A stretch of 64,000 nt of DNA from Clostridia bacterium (GTDB lineage: Bacteria > Bacillota > Clostridia > Monoglobales > Monoglobaceae). Below, one piece after another: positions 9,001 through 18,434 of the stretch. The notes beneath the pieces were generated by a model. That model was not told where the DNA came from. It made no database searches and saw nothing but the letters and a program-made list of their open reading frames with translations. The position numbers were made by a program, and so were the translations under genes. Position 1 is the stretch's first letter; every line of letters begins with the position of its first letter. The DNA is taken from NCBI GenBank assembly GCA_900769795.1, contig CAAGHZ010000001.1:30303-94302 (forward strand), written 5' to 3'.

Positions 9001-11454
9001 ATGAAAAAGATTGCATCAAACTCTTCCGAATACGAAAAGCGTAAAGAGTTTATAAAAAACGAAATTGTCGGCAAAGTTCGCAGATGCTTTGGCAAAACTG
9101 TTGAACAAGCCACTACAAAAGAAATATACAACGCTGTTTCGTTCACCATTCGTGACGAAATTATGGAAAAATGGATAGCCTACAAAGAACAAGCTGACAA
9201 GAAGCCTCAGAAAGAGCTTTATTATCTTTCTTTCGAATTTTTAATGGGTCGTGCCATGGGCAACAACCTTATGAACATTGCAGAAACAGAGCTCTATCGC
9301 GATGCACTGTCAGATCTTAACATCTCTCTTGACGATATTGAAGAACAAGAGAACGATGCAGGTCTCGGCAATGGTGGTCTTGGAAGACTTGCGGCATGTT
9401 TTCTTGACTCTCTTACAAATTTAGAGTTTCCTGCCTTCGGCTGCGGAATCCGCTATGAATACGGTCTCTTCCGCCAGAAGATTGTTGACGGATACCAGAT
9501 AGAGATGCCCGACCCCTGGCTTCAGGGCGGCAACGTATGGGATATCGCAAGACCCGAGGATACAAAAGAAATTCACTTCGGCGGCAAGATTGAAGAATAT
9601 TTCGAATATGGCAAAATAAAATTCCGTCATATTGACTACAACACAGTTTTAGCAGAGCCATTTGATATGCCAATTACAGGCTTTAACAGCAAAACGATAA
9701 ACACCCTCCGTCTTTGGAAGGCACAGTCCCCCGAGATAATTGATATGAGCAAGTTTAACCGCGGCGATTATGCCAAGGCAAGCGAAAACAAAGAGCTTGC
9801 TGAGGTTATCTCAAAGGTGCTCTATCCTGAGGATAATCACTATGAAGGAAAATTGCTTCGTCTGAAGCAACAGTACTTCTTTGTCTCTGCGACAATCCAA
9901 TGGATTCTTGACAAACACAAGAAAAAGAATCTGACCATGCAGCAGATACCTGACTATATTCAAATTCATATCAATGATACTCATCCAACCATCGCAATCC
10001 CCGAGTTTATGCGTATCCTTATGGATGAAGAGGGTCTTGGTTGGGACGAAGCATGGGATATTGTAGGCAAAACCTTTGCCTACACCAACCACACAATTCT
10101 CTGCGAGGCCCTTGAAAAATGGCCTATGGCCATGGTTGATGCTCTTCTGCCAAGACTTGGGCAGATTATTCACGAGATTGACCGCCGCCAGAGAGAATAC
10201 CTGTGGGAGCGTTTCCCCGGGGACTTTGGCAAAGTTGAATATATGGCAGTTATCGCACACGGTCAAGTCAGCATGGCAAACCTCTGCCTCACCGCTTGCC
10301 ACAGTGTAAACGGCGTTGCGGCGCTTCACACAGAAATATTAAAGCAAGAAACTTTCAAGGATTACTACAGTATTTACCCGTATAAGTTCAAGAATATGAC
10401 CAACGGAGTTACCTTCCGCAGATGGTTATACAAGGCAAATCCGAAACTATCGCACCTCATCAGCGAATCCATTGGCGACGACTGGATAAAGGATTATCGT
10501 CAGCTTGATAAATTGACACCTTTTGCAGATGACAGCGCCTTTTGCGAGAAGTTTGCAAAAATCAAGCACGAAAACAAAGAAAGACTTGCCAAATATATTC
10601 AAGACACAAGTGGCATCGTCGTAAACCCCGATTCTCTATTTGATGTGCAAATTAAGAGACTTCACGAGTACAAGAGACAACTTCTCAAGGCCATGCATAT
10701 TATTTACAGATATCAGAAAATTACCGACGGTGATGCTTCGGCAAATCTTCAGCCCACCACCTTTATCTTTGGTGCAAAGGCAGCACCGGGCTACCACATG
10801 GCAAAACTTATTATCAAGTTCATCAATGATGTGGCGCAGGTTGTAAATAATGACCCGAGAACAAAAGACATAATGAAGGTTGTCTTTATGGAAAACTACA
10901 GCGTTTCAAGCGCAGAGCGTATAGTTGCCGCCGCAAACCTGAGCGAACAGATTTCAACTGCATCAAAAGAAGCATCAGGCACAGGCAATATGAAACTTAT
11001 GCTAAACGGTGCACTGACAATCGGCACAATGGATGGTGCAAACATAGAGATTCGCCAGCAGGTAGGCGACGATAATATGTTTATCTTCGGTCTTTCTTCT
11101 CAGGAGGTTTTAAACATCTACGCAAGCGGCAAATCACCAAGTTCTGAGATATATGCCACCAACCCCGTAATCAAGAGAGTTATTGATACCATGATTGACG
11201 GCACCCTTAACAATGACAATATCTACTATGATTTATATAAGTCACTTGTTATAGGCAATGGCGGATTTGCAGACAACTATTTGTTACTTGCAGACTTTGA
11301 ATCATATCTGCGTGCAAATGCGGCAGTAAATGAGAAGTACCTTGACCAAGAAGCATGGAACCGCTCTGCGGTTATCAACACCGCAAAGGCAGGATTTTTC
11401 TCAAGCGACAGAACTATTGAGGATTATAACAGAGAGATTTGGCACCTTAGATAA
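9001..11454 (+). CDS. glgP: Glycogen/alpha-glucan phosphorylase GlgP
   Basis: Releases glucose-1-phosphate from alpha-1,4-glucan ends using phosphate and pyridoxal phosphate (GT35). Characteristic blocks are present: the N-terminal YLSFEFLMGR, the glycine-rich GLGNGGLGRLAAC, and the PLP site EASGTGNMK with Schiff-base lysine K665 followed by LNGALTIGTMDGANIE. The length, 817 residues from the ATG at 9001, is normal. An ATG at 8989 would add four residues but nearly touches the GGAAAGG box, while 9001 is 13 bases away; either is possible. It has its own promoter and sits directly downstream of the synthesis operon. Confidence 0.96.
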   Translation: MKKIASNSSEYEKRKEFIKNEIVGKVRRCFGKTVEQATTKEIYNAVSFTIRDEIMEKWIAYKEQADKKPQKELYYLSFEFLMGRAMGNNLMNIAETELYRDALSDLNISLDDIEEQENDAGLGNGGLGRLAACFLDSLTNLEFPAFGCGIRYEYGLFRQKIVDGYQIEMPDPWLQGGNVWDIARPEDTKEIHFGGKIEEYFEYGKIKFRHIDYNTVLAEPFDMPITGFNSKTINTLRLWKAQSPEIIDMSKFNRGDYAKASENKELAEVISKVLYPEDNHYEGKLLRLKQQYFFVSATIQWILDKHKKKNLTMQQIPDYIQIHINDTHPTIAIPEFMRILMDEEGLGWDEAWDIVGKTFAYTNHTILCEALEKWPMAMVDALLPRLGQIIHEIDRRQREYLWERFPGDFGKVEYMAVIAHGQVSMANLCLTACHSVNGVAALHTEILKQETFKDYYSIYPYKFKNMTNGVTFRRWLYKANPKLSHLISESIGDDWIKDYRQLDKLTPFADDSAFCEKFAKIKHENKERLAKYIQDTSGIVVNPDSLFDVQIKRLHEYKRQLLKAMHIIYRYQKITDGDASANLQPTTFIFGAKAAPGYHMAKLIIKFINDVAQVVNNDPRTKDIMKVVFMENYSVSSAERIVAAANLSEQISTASKEASGTGNMKLMLNGALTIGTMDGANIEIRQQVGDDNMFIFGLSSQEVLNIYASGKSPSSEIYATNPVIKRVIDTMIDGTLNNDNIYYDLYKSLVIGNGGFADNYLLLADFESYLRANAAVNEKYLDQEAWNRSAVINTAKAGFFSSDRTIEDYNREIWHLR

Positions 11455-11660
11455 ACGCTAAAAAATTCAGCAATCTTTGTTCTCCGCTTCGCCTTTTTGA
11501 ATCGAATTTGGCCACATTACCGCAGGGGATGGCTAGGATTTGGGCACAGCACATTGTTCAAAGGCAAATTTGATTTGGCAATTGCCTTATCATACACCCC
11601 AACACAAAAGAAAAAATAAAATTATTATTATAAAACACAAAAGTGAAAGGATGTTTTAAA
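11455..11660 (+). other. Intergenic region upstream of the ABC transporter
   Basis: About 200 bases with no open frame of note, no tRNA-like fold and no riboswitch consensus that I recognise. It ends with the AAAGGATG ribosome binding region of the binding-protein gene. Confidence 0.5.
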
Positions 11661-12524
11661 ATGAAGAAGTTAGTAGCATTGTTATTAGTTACAGTATTGG
11701 CGCTCAGTTTGGTTGCCTGCGGTCAGCAGACACCTGCCACAGATGCGGCAAGCGATTGGGAGTACATCAAAGATAAGGGTGTTCTTACAGTTGGCGTAAC
11801 CAACTATCCGCCAATGAACTACCTTGATGACAACGGCGAGTGGACCGGTTTTGACACAGAGTTTGCTCAGGCAGTAGGCGAAAGCCTCGGCGTTGATGTA
11901 GAGTTCGTTGAAATCAGCTGGGAAGCAAAAGAGACCGAGCTTGCATCAAAGAACATTGACGTTCTCTGGAACGGTATGTGCATAACCGAAGACAGAAAAG
12001 AAATGTGGGAAGTTACAAAGCCTTATATGTACAACACACAGGCTATGGTTATGAAGGCTGACAAAGCTGAAGAAATCATGGCTGATGTTACAGGCAAAAA
12101 GGTTGTTGCAGAAGCAGGTTCTACAGGTGAAGAAAAGATTACAGGCGCAATTGATGACACAAACGACGCAACAGTAGAAGTTATGGCAAAGGATTACTTT
12201 GCAAACTGTGACTACACAGGTGTTGAATCAATGGCAACCGCTCTCATGGATGTACAGAACGGCGTAGCTGATATCGCAGTTGTTGACTCTGTAATCGCAC
12301 AGGGCATGGTAGGTGGCGAAGGTTCTACTCTCACTGACCTTGTAATAAACACCGATAACAAATTCGGTGCACAGTACTTTGGTATCGCATTCAGAAAGGG
12401 CAGTGACGCATGCGAAATGGTAAACAATGCGATTGCTGAACTTACAGAGAGCGGAAAGCTCAACGAAATTGCTGAAAAGTATGGTCTTACAGACGGCATT
12501 GCTGCTGCAAAGGACGCTCAGTAA
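11661..12524 (+). CDS. Amino-acid ABC transporter substrate-binding lipoprotein
   Basis: Extracellular solute-binding protein of family 3 that delivers a polar amino acid to the membrane complex. It starts with a lipoprotein signal peptide, MKKLVALLLV followed by the lipobox LVAC with lipidated C20. The mature part shows the family opening GVLTVGVTNYPPMNY and the phrase GFDTEFAQAVGESLG, and ends in the typical KLNEIAEKYG. It has 287 residues from the ATG at 11661; a GTG at 11643 lies upstream but AAAGG stands 10 bases before the ATG. A perfect hairpin follows, then a dehydrogenase gene and the permease and ATPase genes. Exact substrate is not determinable; glutamate/glutamine, cystine or another polar amino acid are all possible. 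Confidence 0.9.
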   Translation: MKKLVALLLVTVLALSLVACGQQTPATDAASDWEYIKDKGVLTVGVTNYPPMNYLDDNGEWTGFDTEFAQAVGESLGVDVEFVEISWEAKETELASKNIDVLWNGMCITEDRKEMWEVTKPYMYNTQAMVMKADKAEEIMADVTGKKVVAEAGSTGEEKITGAIDDTNDATVEVMAKDYFANCDYTGVESMATALMDVQNGVADIAVVDSVIAQGMVGGEGSTLTDLVINTDNKFGAQYFGIAFRKGSDACEMVNNAIAELTESGKLNEIAEKYGLTDGIAAAKDAQ

Positions 12525-12536
12525 TTTATAAATATT

Positions 12537-12578
12537 ATTTTACAAAGGTTTCCGCAGCCGCGGAAACCTTTGTAAAAT
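12537..12578 (+). promoter_or_regulatory. Perfect 19-base-pair hairpin between binding protein and downstream genes
   Basis: Left arm 12537-12555, four-base loop AGCC, right arm 12560-12578, with no mismatch. It is followed by AAAATAACC rather than a T run on the plus strand, so partial attenuation or mRNA 3'-end protection is more likely than complete termination. This arrangement commonly allows more binding protein than permease. Confidence 0.7.
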
Positions 12579-12617
12579 AACCGGATCTTTATTGGTTATC
12601 GAGAGGTTTGTATACAT

Positions 12618-13694
12618 ATGAAACAGTGTTATTTTACGGATTACACAATAGGAAGAGATGCATACGAAAATATAAAAGACGTATGTTCCCCTCTTGGCAA
12701 AAGGGCATTGATTGTAGGTGGCGAAACAGCGCTGTCTAAATCAATTGACAAGTTAAGGGCAGCTATGCGCGACTTCGAAATCGTCGACGTTGTTGTCTAC
12801 GGCAAGGAATGTACCCGAAAACGCGTAGAGGAATTATATAACATCTACAAATCAAACGCCATAGACTTTGTTGTAGGAGTTGGCGGCGGCAAAGCCATAG
12901 ACACATCGAAGTGCCTCTCTGATTTGCTTGGAGTTATGATTGTTACCATCCCTACACTTGCATCCACCTGTGCCGCTTCATCAGCACTTGCAGTCACATA
13001 TACCGAGAACCACGCCTATGACGGATTCTGGTACTTTAAGTCACCTGCATATCATACCTTTATTGATACCGATATAATAATTAATACCCCAATAGAGTAT
13101 TTCAGGGCAGGGATGGGAGACACCCTTGCAAAATATTATGAGGTAGAATTTTCTGCCAGGGGAAAAGAAAAAACCTTCGAAGACGAAATGGGCTTATCAA
13201 TCAGCCGAATGTGCAGTGCACCATTGCTCGAATCGGCAGCGGGCGCTCTTGAAGATTTTAAAAACGGCTGCATAACCGATAGGTTTGAACAGGCAGTTCT
13301 TATAATTCTTGTCAGCACAGGAATGGTCAGCATGCTTATAAATCATGATTTCAACGGGGCCGTTGCCCACGCTTTGTTTTATGGGCTGACCGAAATTGAA
13401 GGCTTTGAAGAAAGATTTCGACATGGAGATGTTATAGGTTATACAACTGCCGTTCAGTTAATGCTTGACGGACAGGATGATGAAGCAATAAAAATCGGAA
13501 ACCTGATTAAACAGCTTGGGGTAGAAGCAACCCTTAGCGAACGTGGAATGCCCGTTGACTTTGAATATCTCTTACCCGTTTTAAGGGCAACACTTAAGGA
13601 TCCTGATATGAACGTTGTCCCCTATGAGATAACCGAAAAAATGATATTTGATGCAATAGTAAAGATGGAAGTTGCGTTTGGAGGAAAAGCATAA
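12618..13694 (+). CDS. Iron-containing alcohol dehydrogenase, glycerol-dehydrogenase (GldA)-like
   Basis: Group III NAD(P)-dependent metal alcohol dehydrogenase of 358 residues. The nucleotide-binding domain has the phosphate loop GVGGGKAIDTSK at about 87-98. The metal site expected from GldA is intact: D168 in GMGDTLAKYYE, H251 in AVAHALF and H269 in FRHGDVIGY. Substrate cannot be read from the sequence; glycerol, a short diol, an amino-alcohol or an aldehyde are open. It lies between the binding-protein gene and the permease gene, and its stop overlaps the permease start by one base (TAATG). It is therefore probably co-transcribed and translationally coupled with the transporter, which suggests that it acts on the imported compound or on its product. 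Confidence 0.87.
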   Translation: MKQCYFTDYTIGRDAYENIKDVCSPLGKRALIVGGETALSKSIDKLRAAMRDFEIVDVVVYGKECTRKRVEELYNIYKSNAIDFVVGVGGGKAIDTSKCLSDLLGVMIVTIPTLASTCAASSALAVTYTENHAYDGFWYFKSPAYHTFIDTDIIINTPIEYFRAGMGDTLAKYYEVEFSARGKEKTFEDEMGLSISRMCSAPLLESAAGALEDFKNGCITDRFEQAVLIILVSTGMVSMLINHDFNGAVAHALFYGLTEIEGFEERFRHGDVIGYTTAVQLMLDGQDDEAIKIGNLIKQLGVEATLSERGMPVDFEYLLPVLRATLKDPDMNVVPYEITEKMIFDAIVKMEVAFGGKA

Positions 13695-14326
13695 TGAATA
13701 TATGGATGCAATTACTTGAAGGATTTGGTACAAACTGTTTTTTGTTTTTAATAACACTTGTACTTTCAATCCCTCTTGGACTTTTAATAACATTATGTAG
13801 TATGTCAAAATGGGCACCTATTCGTATCATATCCAAAACATTTGTATGGATTATACGAGGAACCCCTCTTATGCTTCAGCTTTTTGTCGTTCTCTACGCA
13901 CCGGGGCTTATATTTAACTACCCCATATCCTCGAGAATGACTGCGGCGATAATTGCATTTGTAATAAACTATGCGGCATACTTCTCCGAAATTTATCGTG
14001 GCGGAATCGAGAGCATTTCTGTGGGACAGTACGAAGCAGGACAAGTTCTTGGCCTTACGAAAACACAGGTTTTCTTTAAGGTTGTTCTGTTTCAGGTTGT
14101 AAAGCGCATCACACCATCTATGGGCAATGAGGTAATTACACTTGTAAAGGACAGTGCTCTTGCCCGCGTTATCGGTGTTACAGAGATTATTATGAATGCG
14201 CAACGTTTTGCATCAAAAGGAATAATATGGCCGCTTTTTGGAACAGGTCTTTACTTCCTTGCATTCACAGGAGTCCTTTCCCTTATTCTCTCTTATGTAG
14301 AGAAAAAGATAAATTACTTTGAGTAA
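13694..14326 (+). CDS. Amino-acid ABC transporter permease
   Basis: Inner-membrane subunit of the polar-amino-acid uptake family (HisM/GlnP type), 210 residues with about five membrane segments. The family hallmark is present: RGTPLMLQLF near residue 56, then AAYFSEIYRGGIESI and the cytoplasmic EAA loop around GQYEAGQVLGLTKTQ. It starts one base before the end of the dehydrogenase stop codon. A single permease gene implies a homodimer with the ATPase encoded 12 bases downstream. Confidence 0.92.
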   Translation: MNIWMQLLEGFGTNCFLFLITLVLSIPLGLLITLCSMSKWAPIRIISKTFVWIIRGTPLMLQLFVVLYAPGLIFNYPISSRMTAAIIAFVINYAAYFSEIYRGGIESISVGQYEAGQVLGLTKTQVFFKVVLFQVVKRITPSMGNEVITLVKDSALARVIGVTEIIMNAQRFASKGIIWPLFGTGLYFLAFTGVLSLILSYVEKKINYFE

Positions 14327-14338
14327 AGGGGTGGTAAT

Positions 14339-15124
14339 ATGTCTATACTTGAAATAAAAAACCTTTATAAAAGCTTTGGCAAAACAGAAGTCCTAAAGGG
14401 CGTCAACTTTTCTATGAACGAGGGCGAGGTTGTCTCGATAATAGGCTCTTCAGGTAGTGGCAAAACCACTCTCCTTCGTTGTACAAACTTTTTAGAGCGC
14501 GCCGATGAAGGTAAAATCTTCCTCGATGGCGAGCTTCTTCTTGATGCAGCAAGCGACAAAAAGATGTCTGCATCAGAACTTAGAAAAAAGCAACTTAACT
14601 TTGGTCTTGTTTTTCAGGACTTTAATTTGTTTCCACAGTACAATGTAATCGACAATGTTATGCTTGCGCCAAAACTTTTGGCAAAAGAGCGACCCGACTT
14701 TAAGGAAAATAAAAAAGAAATATACGAAGAAATCCGCCAAAATGCAGAGAAAATTCTTGCACGTGTCGGACTTTCGGAAAAACTTGAAAATTACCCATGC
14801 GAGTTGTCAGGCGGACAAAAACAGCGTGTTTCTATCGCACGCGCTCTTGCACTTAAGCCAAGGATTTTGTTCTTTGATGAACCGACTTCCGCTCTCGACC
14901 CTGAGCTAACAGGCGAGATTCTCAAGGTTATACGCTCTCTCGCAGCTGAAAATGTTACTATGGTTATTGTTACCCACGAGATTGATTTTGCCGCAAATGT
15001 CAGCGATAAGGTTATCTTTATGGCAGACGGTGTTGTGGTTGAATCAGGAACCCCCGACGAGGTAATATCAAACCCAAAATGTGAGCGCACTCGTTTGTTT
15101 TTACACAAACTTAACGATAAATAG
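14339..15124 (+). CDS. Amino-acid ABC transporter ATP-binding protein
   Basis: GlnQ/HisP-type ATPase, 261 residues, that powers the transporter encoded upstream. Walker A GSSGSGKTT is at residues 36-44, the Q-loop is at FQDFNLFP, the ABC signature LSGGQKQRV precedes the Walker B segment ILFFDEPTSALDPEL, and the switch histidine is in VTHEID. The region at 90-130 is longer than in many GlnQ proteins and charged (KENKKEIYEEIRQNAEK). It is the last gene of the transporter unit; the 149-base gap to gap contains a new promoter. Confidence 0.94.
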   Translation: MSILEIKNLYKSFGKTEVLKGVNFSMNEGEVVSIIGSSGSGKTTLLRCTNFLERADEGKIFLDGELLLDAASDKKMSASELRKKQLNFGLVFQDFNLFPQYNVIDNVMLAPKLLAKERPDFKENKKEIYEEIRQNAEKILARVGLSEKLENYPCELSGGQKQRVSIARALALKPRILFFDEPTSALDPELTGEILKVIRSLAAENVTMVIVTHEIDFAANVSDKVIFMADGVVVESGTPDEVISNPKCERTRLFLHKLNDK

Positions 15125-15179
15125 ATTTTTTAGGTTTAAAAATATGTTAAATTTTTAACAACTATTTTTAAAAAAGTAC

Positions 15180-15208
15180 TTGTATATTTCTGCTTTATAA
15201 GGTAAAAT
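15180..15208 (+). promoter_or_regulatory. Sigma-A-type promoter for gap
   Basis: TTGTAT, 17-base spacer, TAAAAT, about 65 bases before the gap start, which has a strong AGGAGG ribosome binding site. Confidence 0.65.
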
Positions 15209-15273
15209 ATACTATGTACGTATTTAACTTTGCAAAAGATAATTTCTAATATATATTCTAGGAGGTTTTTACT

Positions 15274-16284
15274 ATGTCAGTAAAAGTTGCTATTAATGGT
15301 TTTGGACGTATCGGTCGTTTGGCTTTCCGCCAGATGTTCGGTGCAGACGGCTACGAGGTAGTTGCAATCAACGACCTTACAGATCCTAAGATGCTTGCTC
15401 ATCTTCTCAAGTATGACTCTTCACAGGGCAGATACGATGGTCACACCGTAGAAGCTGCTGAGGGTGCAATCATTGTAGATGGCAAGAAAATCACAATCTA
15501 CAGCGAGCCAAAAGCCGCTGATCTTCCTTGGGGAGAACTCGGCGTAGACGTTGTACTTGAGTGTACAGGTTTCTACTGCTCAAAAGAAAAGTCACAGGCA
15601 CACATCGATGCAGGTGCTAAGAAGGTAGTTATTTCTGCTCCGGCAGGCAATGACCTTAAGACTATCGTTTTCAGCGTAAACGAAGATACTCTTACAGCTG
15701 ATGATACAATCATCTCTGCTGCATCATGTACAACAAACTGTCTTGCTCCTATGGCAAAGGCTCTTAACGACTACGCTCCTATCCAGACAGGTATCATGGC
15801 TACAATCCATGCTTACACAGGCGACCAGATGATTCTTGACGGTCCTCACAGAAAGGGCGACCTCAGACGTGCAAGAGCAGGCGCTGTAAACATCGTTCCT
15901 AACTCAACAGGTGCTGCAAAGGCTATCGGTCTTGTTATCCCTGAGCTCAACGGTAAGCTCATCGGTGCTGCACAGAGAGTTCCTGTTCCTACAGGTTCTA
16001 CAACAATCCTTACAGCTGTTGTTAAGGGCAAGGATGTTACAAAGGACAGCATCAACGCTGCTATGAAGGCTGCAGCTTCTGAGTCATTTGGCTACAACGA
16101 AGACGAAATCGTATCTTCAGATATCATCGGTATCAGATACGGCTCACTCTTTGATGCTACTCAGACAATGGTTGCTCAGATTTCTGACGATCTTTATGAG
16201 GTTCAGGTTGTTTCCTGGTATGACAACGAGAACAGCTACACAAGTCAGATGGTTAGAACAATCAAATACTTTGCAGAACTCTAA
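15274..16284 (+). CDS. gap: Glyceraldehyde-3-phosphate dehydrogenase, type I
   Basis: Glycolytic NAD-dependent enzyme forming 1,3-bisphosphoglycerate. The Rossmann start is [15 protein letters not shown] (residues 4-18). The catalytic motif SAASCTTNC places the nucleophile at C152, and the WYDNENSY segment is near the C-terminus. At 336 residues it has the family length. Its codon use is more biased than that of its neighbours, as expected for a highly expressed gene. It is monocistronic: own promoter, strong ribosome binding site and a terminator directly after the stop. Confidence 0.97.
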   Translation: MSVKVAINGFGRIGRLAFRQMFGADGYEVVAINDLTDPKMLAHLLKYDSSQGRYDGHTVEAAEGAIIVDGKKITIYSEPKAADLPWGELGVDVVLECTGFYCSKEKSQAHIDAGAKKVVISAPAGNDLKTIVFSVNEDTLTADDTIISAASCTTNCLAPMAKALNDYAPIQTGIMATIHAYTGDQMILDGPHRKGDLRRARAGAVNIVPNSTGAAKAIGLVIPELNGKLIGAAQRVPVPTGSTTILTAVVKGKDVTKDSINAAMKAAASESFGYNEDEIVSSDIIGIRYGSLFDATQTMVAQISDDLYEVQVVSWYDNENSYTSQMVRTIKYFAEL

Positions 16285-16295
16285 TCTGTATATTC

Positions 16296-16328
16296 AAAAG
16301 GCGGTGCCAATCGGCACCGCCTTTTTTT
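16296..16328 (+). terminator. Intrinsic terminator after gap
   Basis: AAAGGCGGTGCC, loop AATC, GGCACCGCCTTT, then a run of T. Perfect 12-base-pair stem. Confidence 0.9.
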
Positions 16329-16410
16329 GCGGCAGGAGCAAGACCCTGTCCTACAATTGTTTATCATTATTCTTCTTTGTAGGGGCGGATGCCCACATCC
16401 GCTCGAAACC
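16329..16410. repeat. Composite interspersed repeat between gap and nth
   Basis: Two GC-rich pieces, GGCAGGAGCAAGACCCTGTC at 16331-16350 and GTAGGGGCGGAT plus ATCCGC at 16379-16402 (hairpin around GCCCAC), are joined by AT-rich DNA. They match types of short repeats I remember from many gut Firmicutes genomes. No coding capacity. Confidence 0.6.
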
Positions 16411-16413
16411 TTT

Positions 16414-17058
16414 TTACACTCCAACTTTTGGGCAGATATGGTTGATTGGGCAAACGTCACACTTTGGGCCTCTTGCCATACAATACTCACGTCCGTGATA
16501 GACAAGACAATGACAAAACTGCGACCAATCTTTAGGTGGCAAGAGTTTTTGTAAATCAATCTCTATCTTATACGGATCGGTATTTTTTGTCAGTCCCATT
16601 CTGTTTGACAGTCTCGTTGCGTGGGTGTCCACCACAACCCCGGGTATACCATAAAAATCGCCAAGCACAAGATTGGCAGTCTTTCTGCCCACCCCCGGCA
16701 ACTTTAAAAGTTCTTCCATTGTTTTTGGCACCTCGCCGCCATACTCCTCTATCAACATACGGCAGCATCCTATTATATTTTTTGCCTTATTGCGATAAAA
16801 CCCTGTGGAGCGAATATCCTCTCTCAGTTCAAGTTCATCTGCATTTGCAAAGGCATATACATCAGGATATTTTGCAAAAAGGGCAGGGGTCACCATATTC
16901 ACTCTTGCGTCGGTGCACTGTGCCGCAAGCTGCGTCGCAATAAGCAGCTGCAAAGCGTTGTCGTATTCAAGGGTACAATCAGCATCGCTGTATACCACAT
17001 TAAAAACCCTGTTTATTTCCGTTGCTCTTTCTCTTTTTGCCGTCAAACTCTCCCTCAT
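16414..17058 (-). CDS. nth: Endonuclease III
   Basis: DNA glycosylase/AP lyase removing oxidised pyrimidines in base-excision repair. The helix-hairpin-helix is LLKLPGVGRKTANLVLGD, followed by the catalytic-Asp segment GVVVDTHATRLSNRMG. The C-terminal 4Fe-4S loop has the exact spacing Cys-x6-Cys-x2-Cys-x5-Cys. It is 214 residues from the ATG at 17058, which sits 7 bases after a GGAAAG box; a TTG at 17064 is the next possibility. It is transcribed towards gap and diverges from glyA. Confidence 0.95.
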   Translation of the reverse strand: MRESLTAKRERATEINRVFNVVYSDADCTLEYDNALQLLIATQLAAQCTDARVNMVTPALFAKYPDVYAFANADELELREDIRSTGFYRNKAKNIIGCCRMLIEEYGGEVPKTMEELLKLPGVGRKTANLVLGDFYGIPGVVVDTHATRLSNRMGLTKNTDPYKIEIDLQKLLPPKDWSQFCHCLVYHGREYCMARGPKCDVCPINHICPKVGV

Positions 17059-17112
17059 ACACAATCTTTCCTCTCAATTTACTGTATATATAGACAAACT
17101 TTTAAATTACTA

Positions 17113-17141
17113 TTGCAAAACTACCTATAATCAATTATAAT
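17113..17141 (+). promoter_or_regulatory. Sigma-A-type promoter for glyA
   Basis: TTGCAA, 17-base spacer, perfect TATAAT, about 55 bases before the glyA ATG. The short leader leaves no room for a riboswitch. Confidence 0.75.
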
Positions 17142-17195
17142 ATTAAATGAGATAATTTGCAATAATTAAAATTTCATATAAACGGAGGATACACA

Positions 17196-18434
17196 ATGTT
17201 CGAACTTGAAAACATCAAAAAATACGATCCTGAGGTAGCCGAGGCTATCAACAAGGAAATTAACAGACAACGCGGCAAAATAGAACTGATCGCCTCAGAA
17301 AACTTTGTCAGCCCTGCAGTTATGGAGGCAATGGGAACTCCTCTCACCAATAAGTATGCAGAGGGATATCCCGGCAAACGCTACTACGGTGGTTGCGAGT
17401 ATGTTGACATTGTAGAAGATTTGGCAAGAGACCGCGCCAAGGAACTCTTTGGGGCAGAATTTGCAAATGTTCAGCCACACTCAGGTGCATCTGCAAACCT
17501 TGCAGTTTTCTTTGCGGCTATGGAGCCGGGCGACACATACCTTGGTATGAATCTTGCACACGGCGGACACCTGAGCCATGGTTCACCTGTAAATATTTCA
17601 GGCAAGTACTTTAACGTTGTTCCCTATGGCGTAAACGCCGAGACACATATGATAGACTATGACGAGGTAAGACGTCTTGCCCACGAGAATAAGCCAAAAC
17701 TTATTTTGGCAGGTGCAAGCGCTTATGCCCGCGAAATTGACTTTGCAAAATTCCGCGAAATCGCTGACGAGGTTGGCGCATATCTTATGGTTGATATGGC
17801 ACACATCGCAGGTCTTGTCGCTGCAGGTCTTCACCAGAGCCCTGTACCTTACGCAGACTTTGTAACAACCACAACCCACAAAACATTGAGAGGTCCAAGA
17901 GGCGGCCTTATCCTCTGCAAAGAAGAATATGGTGCAATGATTAACAAGGCTGTATTCCCCGGATGTCAGGGCGGACCTTTGATGCACGTAATTGCCGGCA
18001 AGGCAGTATGTCTTAAAGAAGCTCTCTCACCTGAGTTTAAAGCATACCAGACTCAGGTTAAGACAAACGCTGCAAAACTTGCAGCCGAGCTTATGGCAAG
18101 AGATATCGACATCGTATCAGGCGGCACAGACAACCACCTTATGCTTGTAAGCCTCTTAAAGCAGGACAAAACAGGCAAAGAGGTTGAAGCAAATCTTGAT
18201 AAGGTTGGCATCACCTGTAACAAGAACACAATCCCCAACGACCCCAAGAGCCCCTTTGTTACAAGCGGCGTAAGACTTGGTACCCCTGCGGTTACAACAA
18301 GAGGATTTAAAGAAGAAGATATGACAGAGGTTGCTGATTTGATTTCTATGGTAATCAAAGACTTTGACGGCAACTGCGATGAGGTTGCTGACCGCGTCCA
18401 GGCTCTCTGCAAAAAGCATCCGCTTTATGAATAA
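17196..18434 (+). CDS. glyA: Serine hydroxymethyltransferase
   Basis: PLP enzyme interconverting serine and glycine with tetrahydrofolate, the main source of one-carbon units. Signature segments are [12 protein letters not shown] near the N-terminus, [15 protein letters not shown], the metal-free PLP strand [13 protein letters not shown], and the PLP-lysine motif [14 protein letters not shown] with K229. At 412 residues it is full length. A GGAGG box precedes the ATG. Its last codons overlap the start of rarA by eight bases, so the two genes are translationally coupled. Confidence 0.97.
   Translation: MFELENIKKYDPEVAEAINKEINRQRGKIELIASENFVSPAVMEAMGTPLTNKYAEGYPGKRYYGGCEYVDIVEDLARDRAKELFGAEFANVQPHSGASANLAVFFAAMEPGDTYLGMNLAHGGHLSHGSPVNISGKYFNVVPYGVNAETHMIDYDEVRRLAHENKPKLILAGASAYAREIDFAKFREIADEVGAYLMVDMAHIAGLVAAGLHQSPVPYADFVTTTTHKTLRGPRGGLILCKEEYGAMINKAVFPGCQGGPLMHVIAGKAVCLKEALSPEFKAYQTQVKTNAAKLAAELMARDIDIVSGGTDNHLMLVSLLKQDKTGKEVEANLDKVGITCNKNTIPNDPKSPFVTSGVRLGTPAVTTRGFKEEDMTEVADLISMVIKDFDGNCDEVADRVQALCKKHPLYE

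Noticed and set aside
11455..11640. Riboswitch or small RNA between glgP and the binding-protein gene
   Set aside because: No conserved fold or known consensus found by eye, and no terminator-like hairpin with T run inside.
12537..12578. Simple intrinsic terminator
   Set aside because: The stem is strong, but the right arm is followed by A-rich sequence without a T tract, so it is listed as a regulatory or stabilising hairpin.
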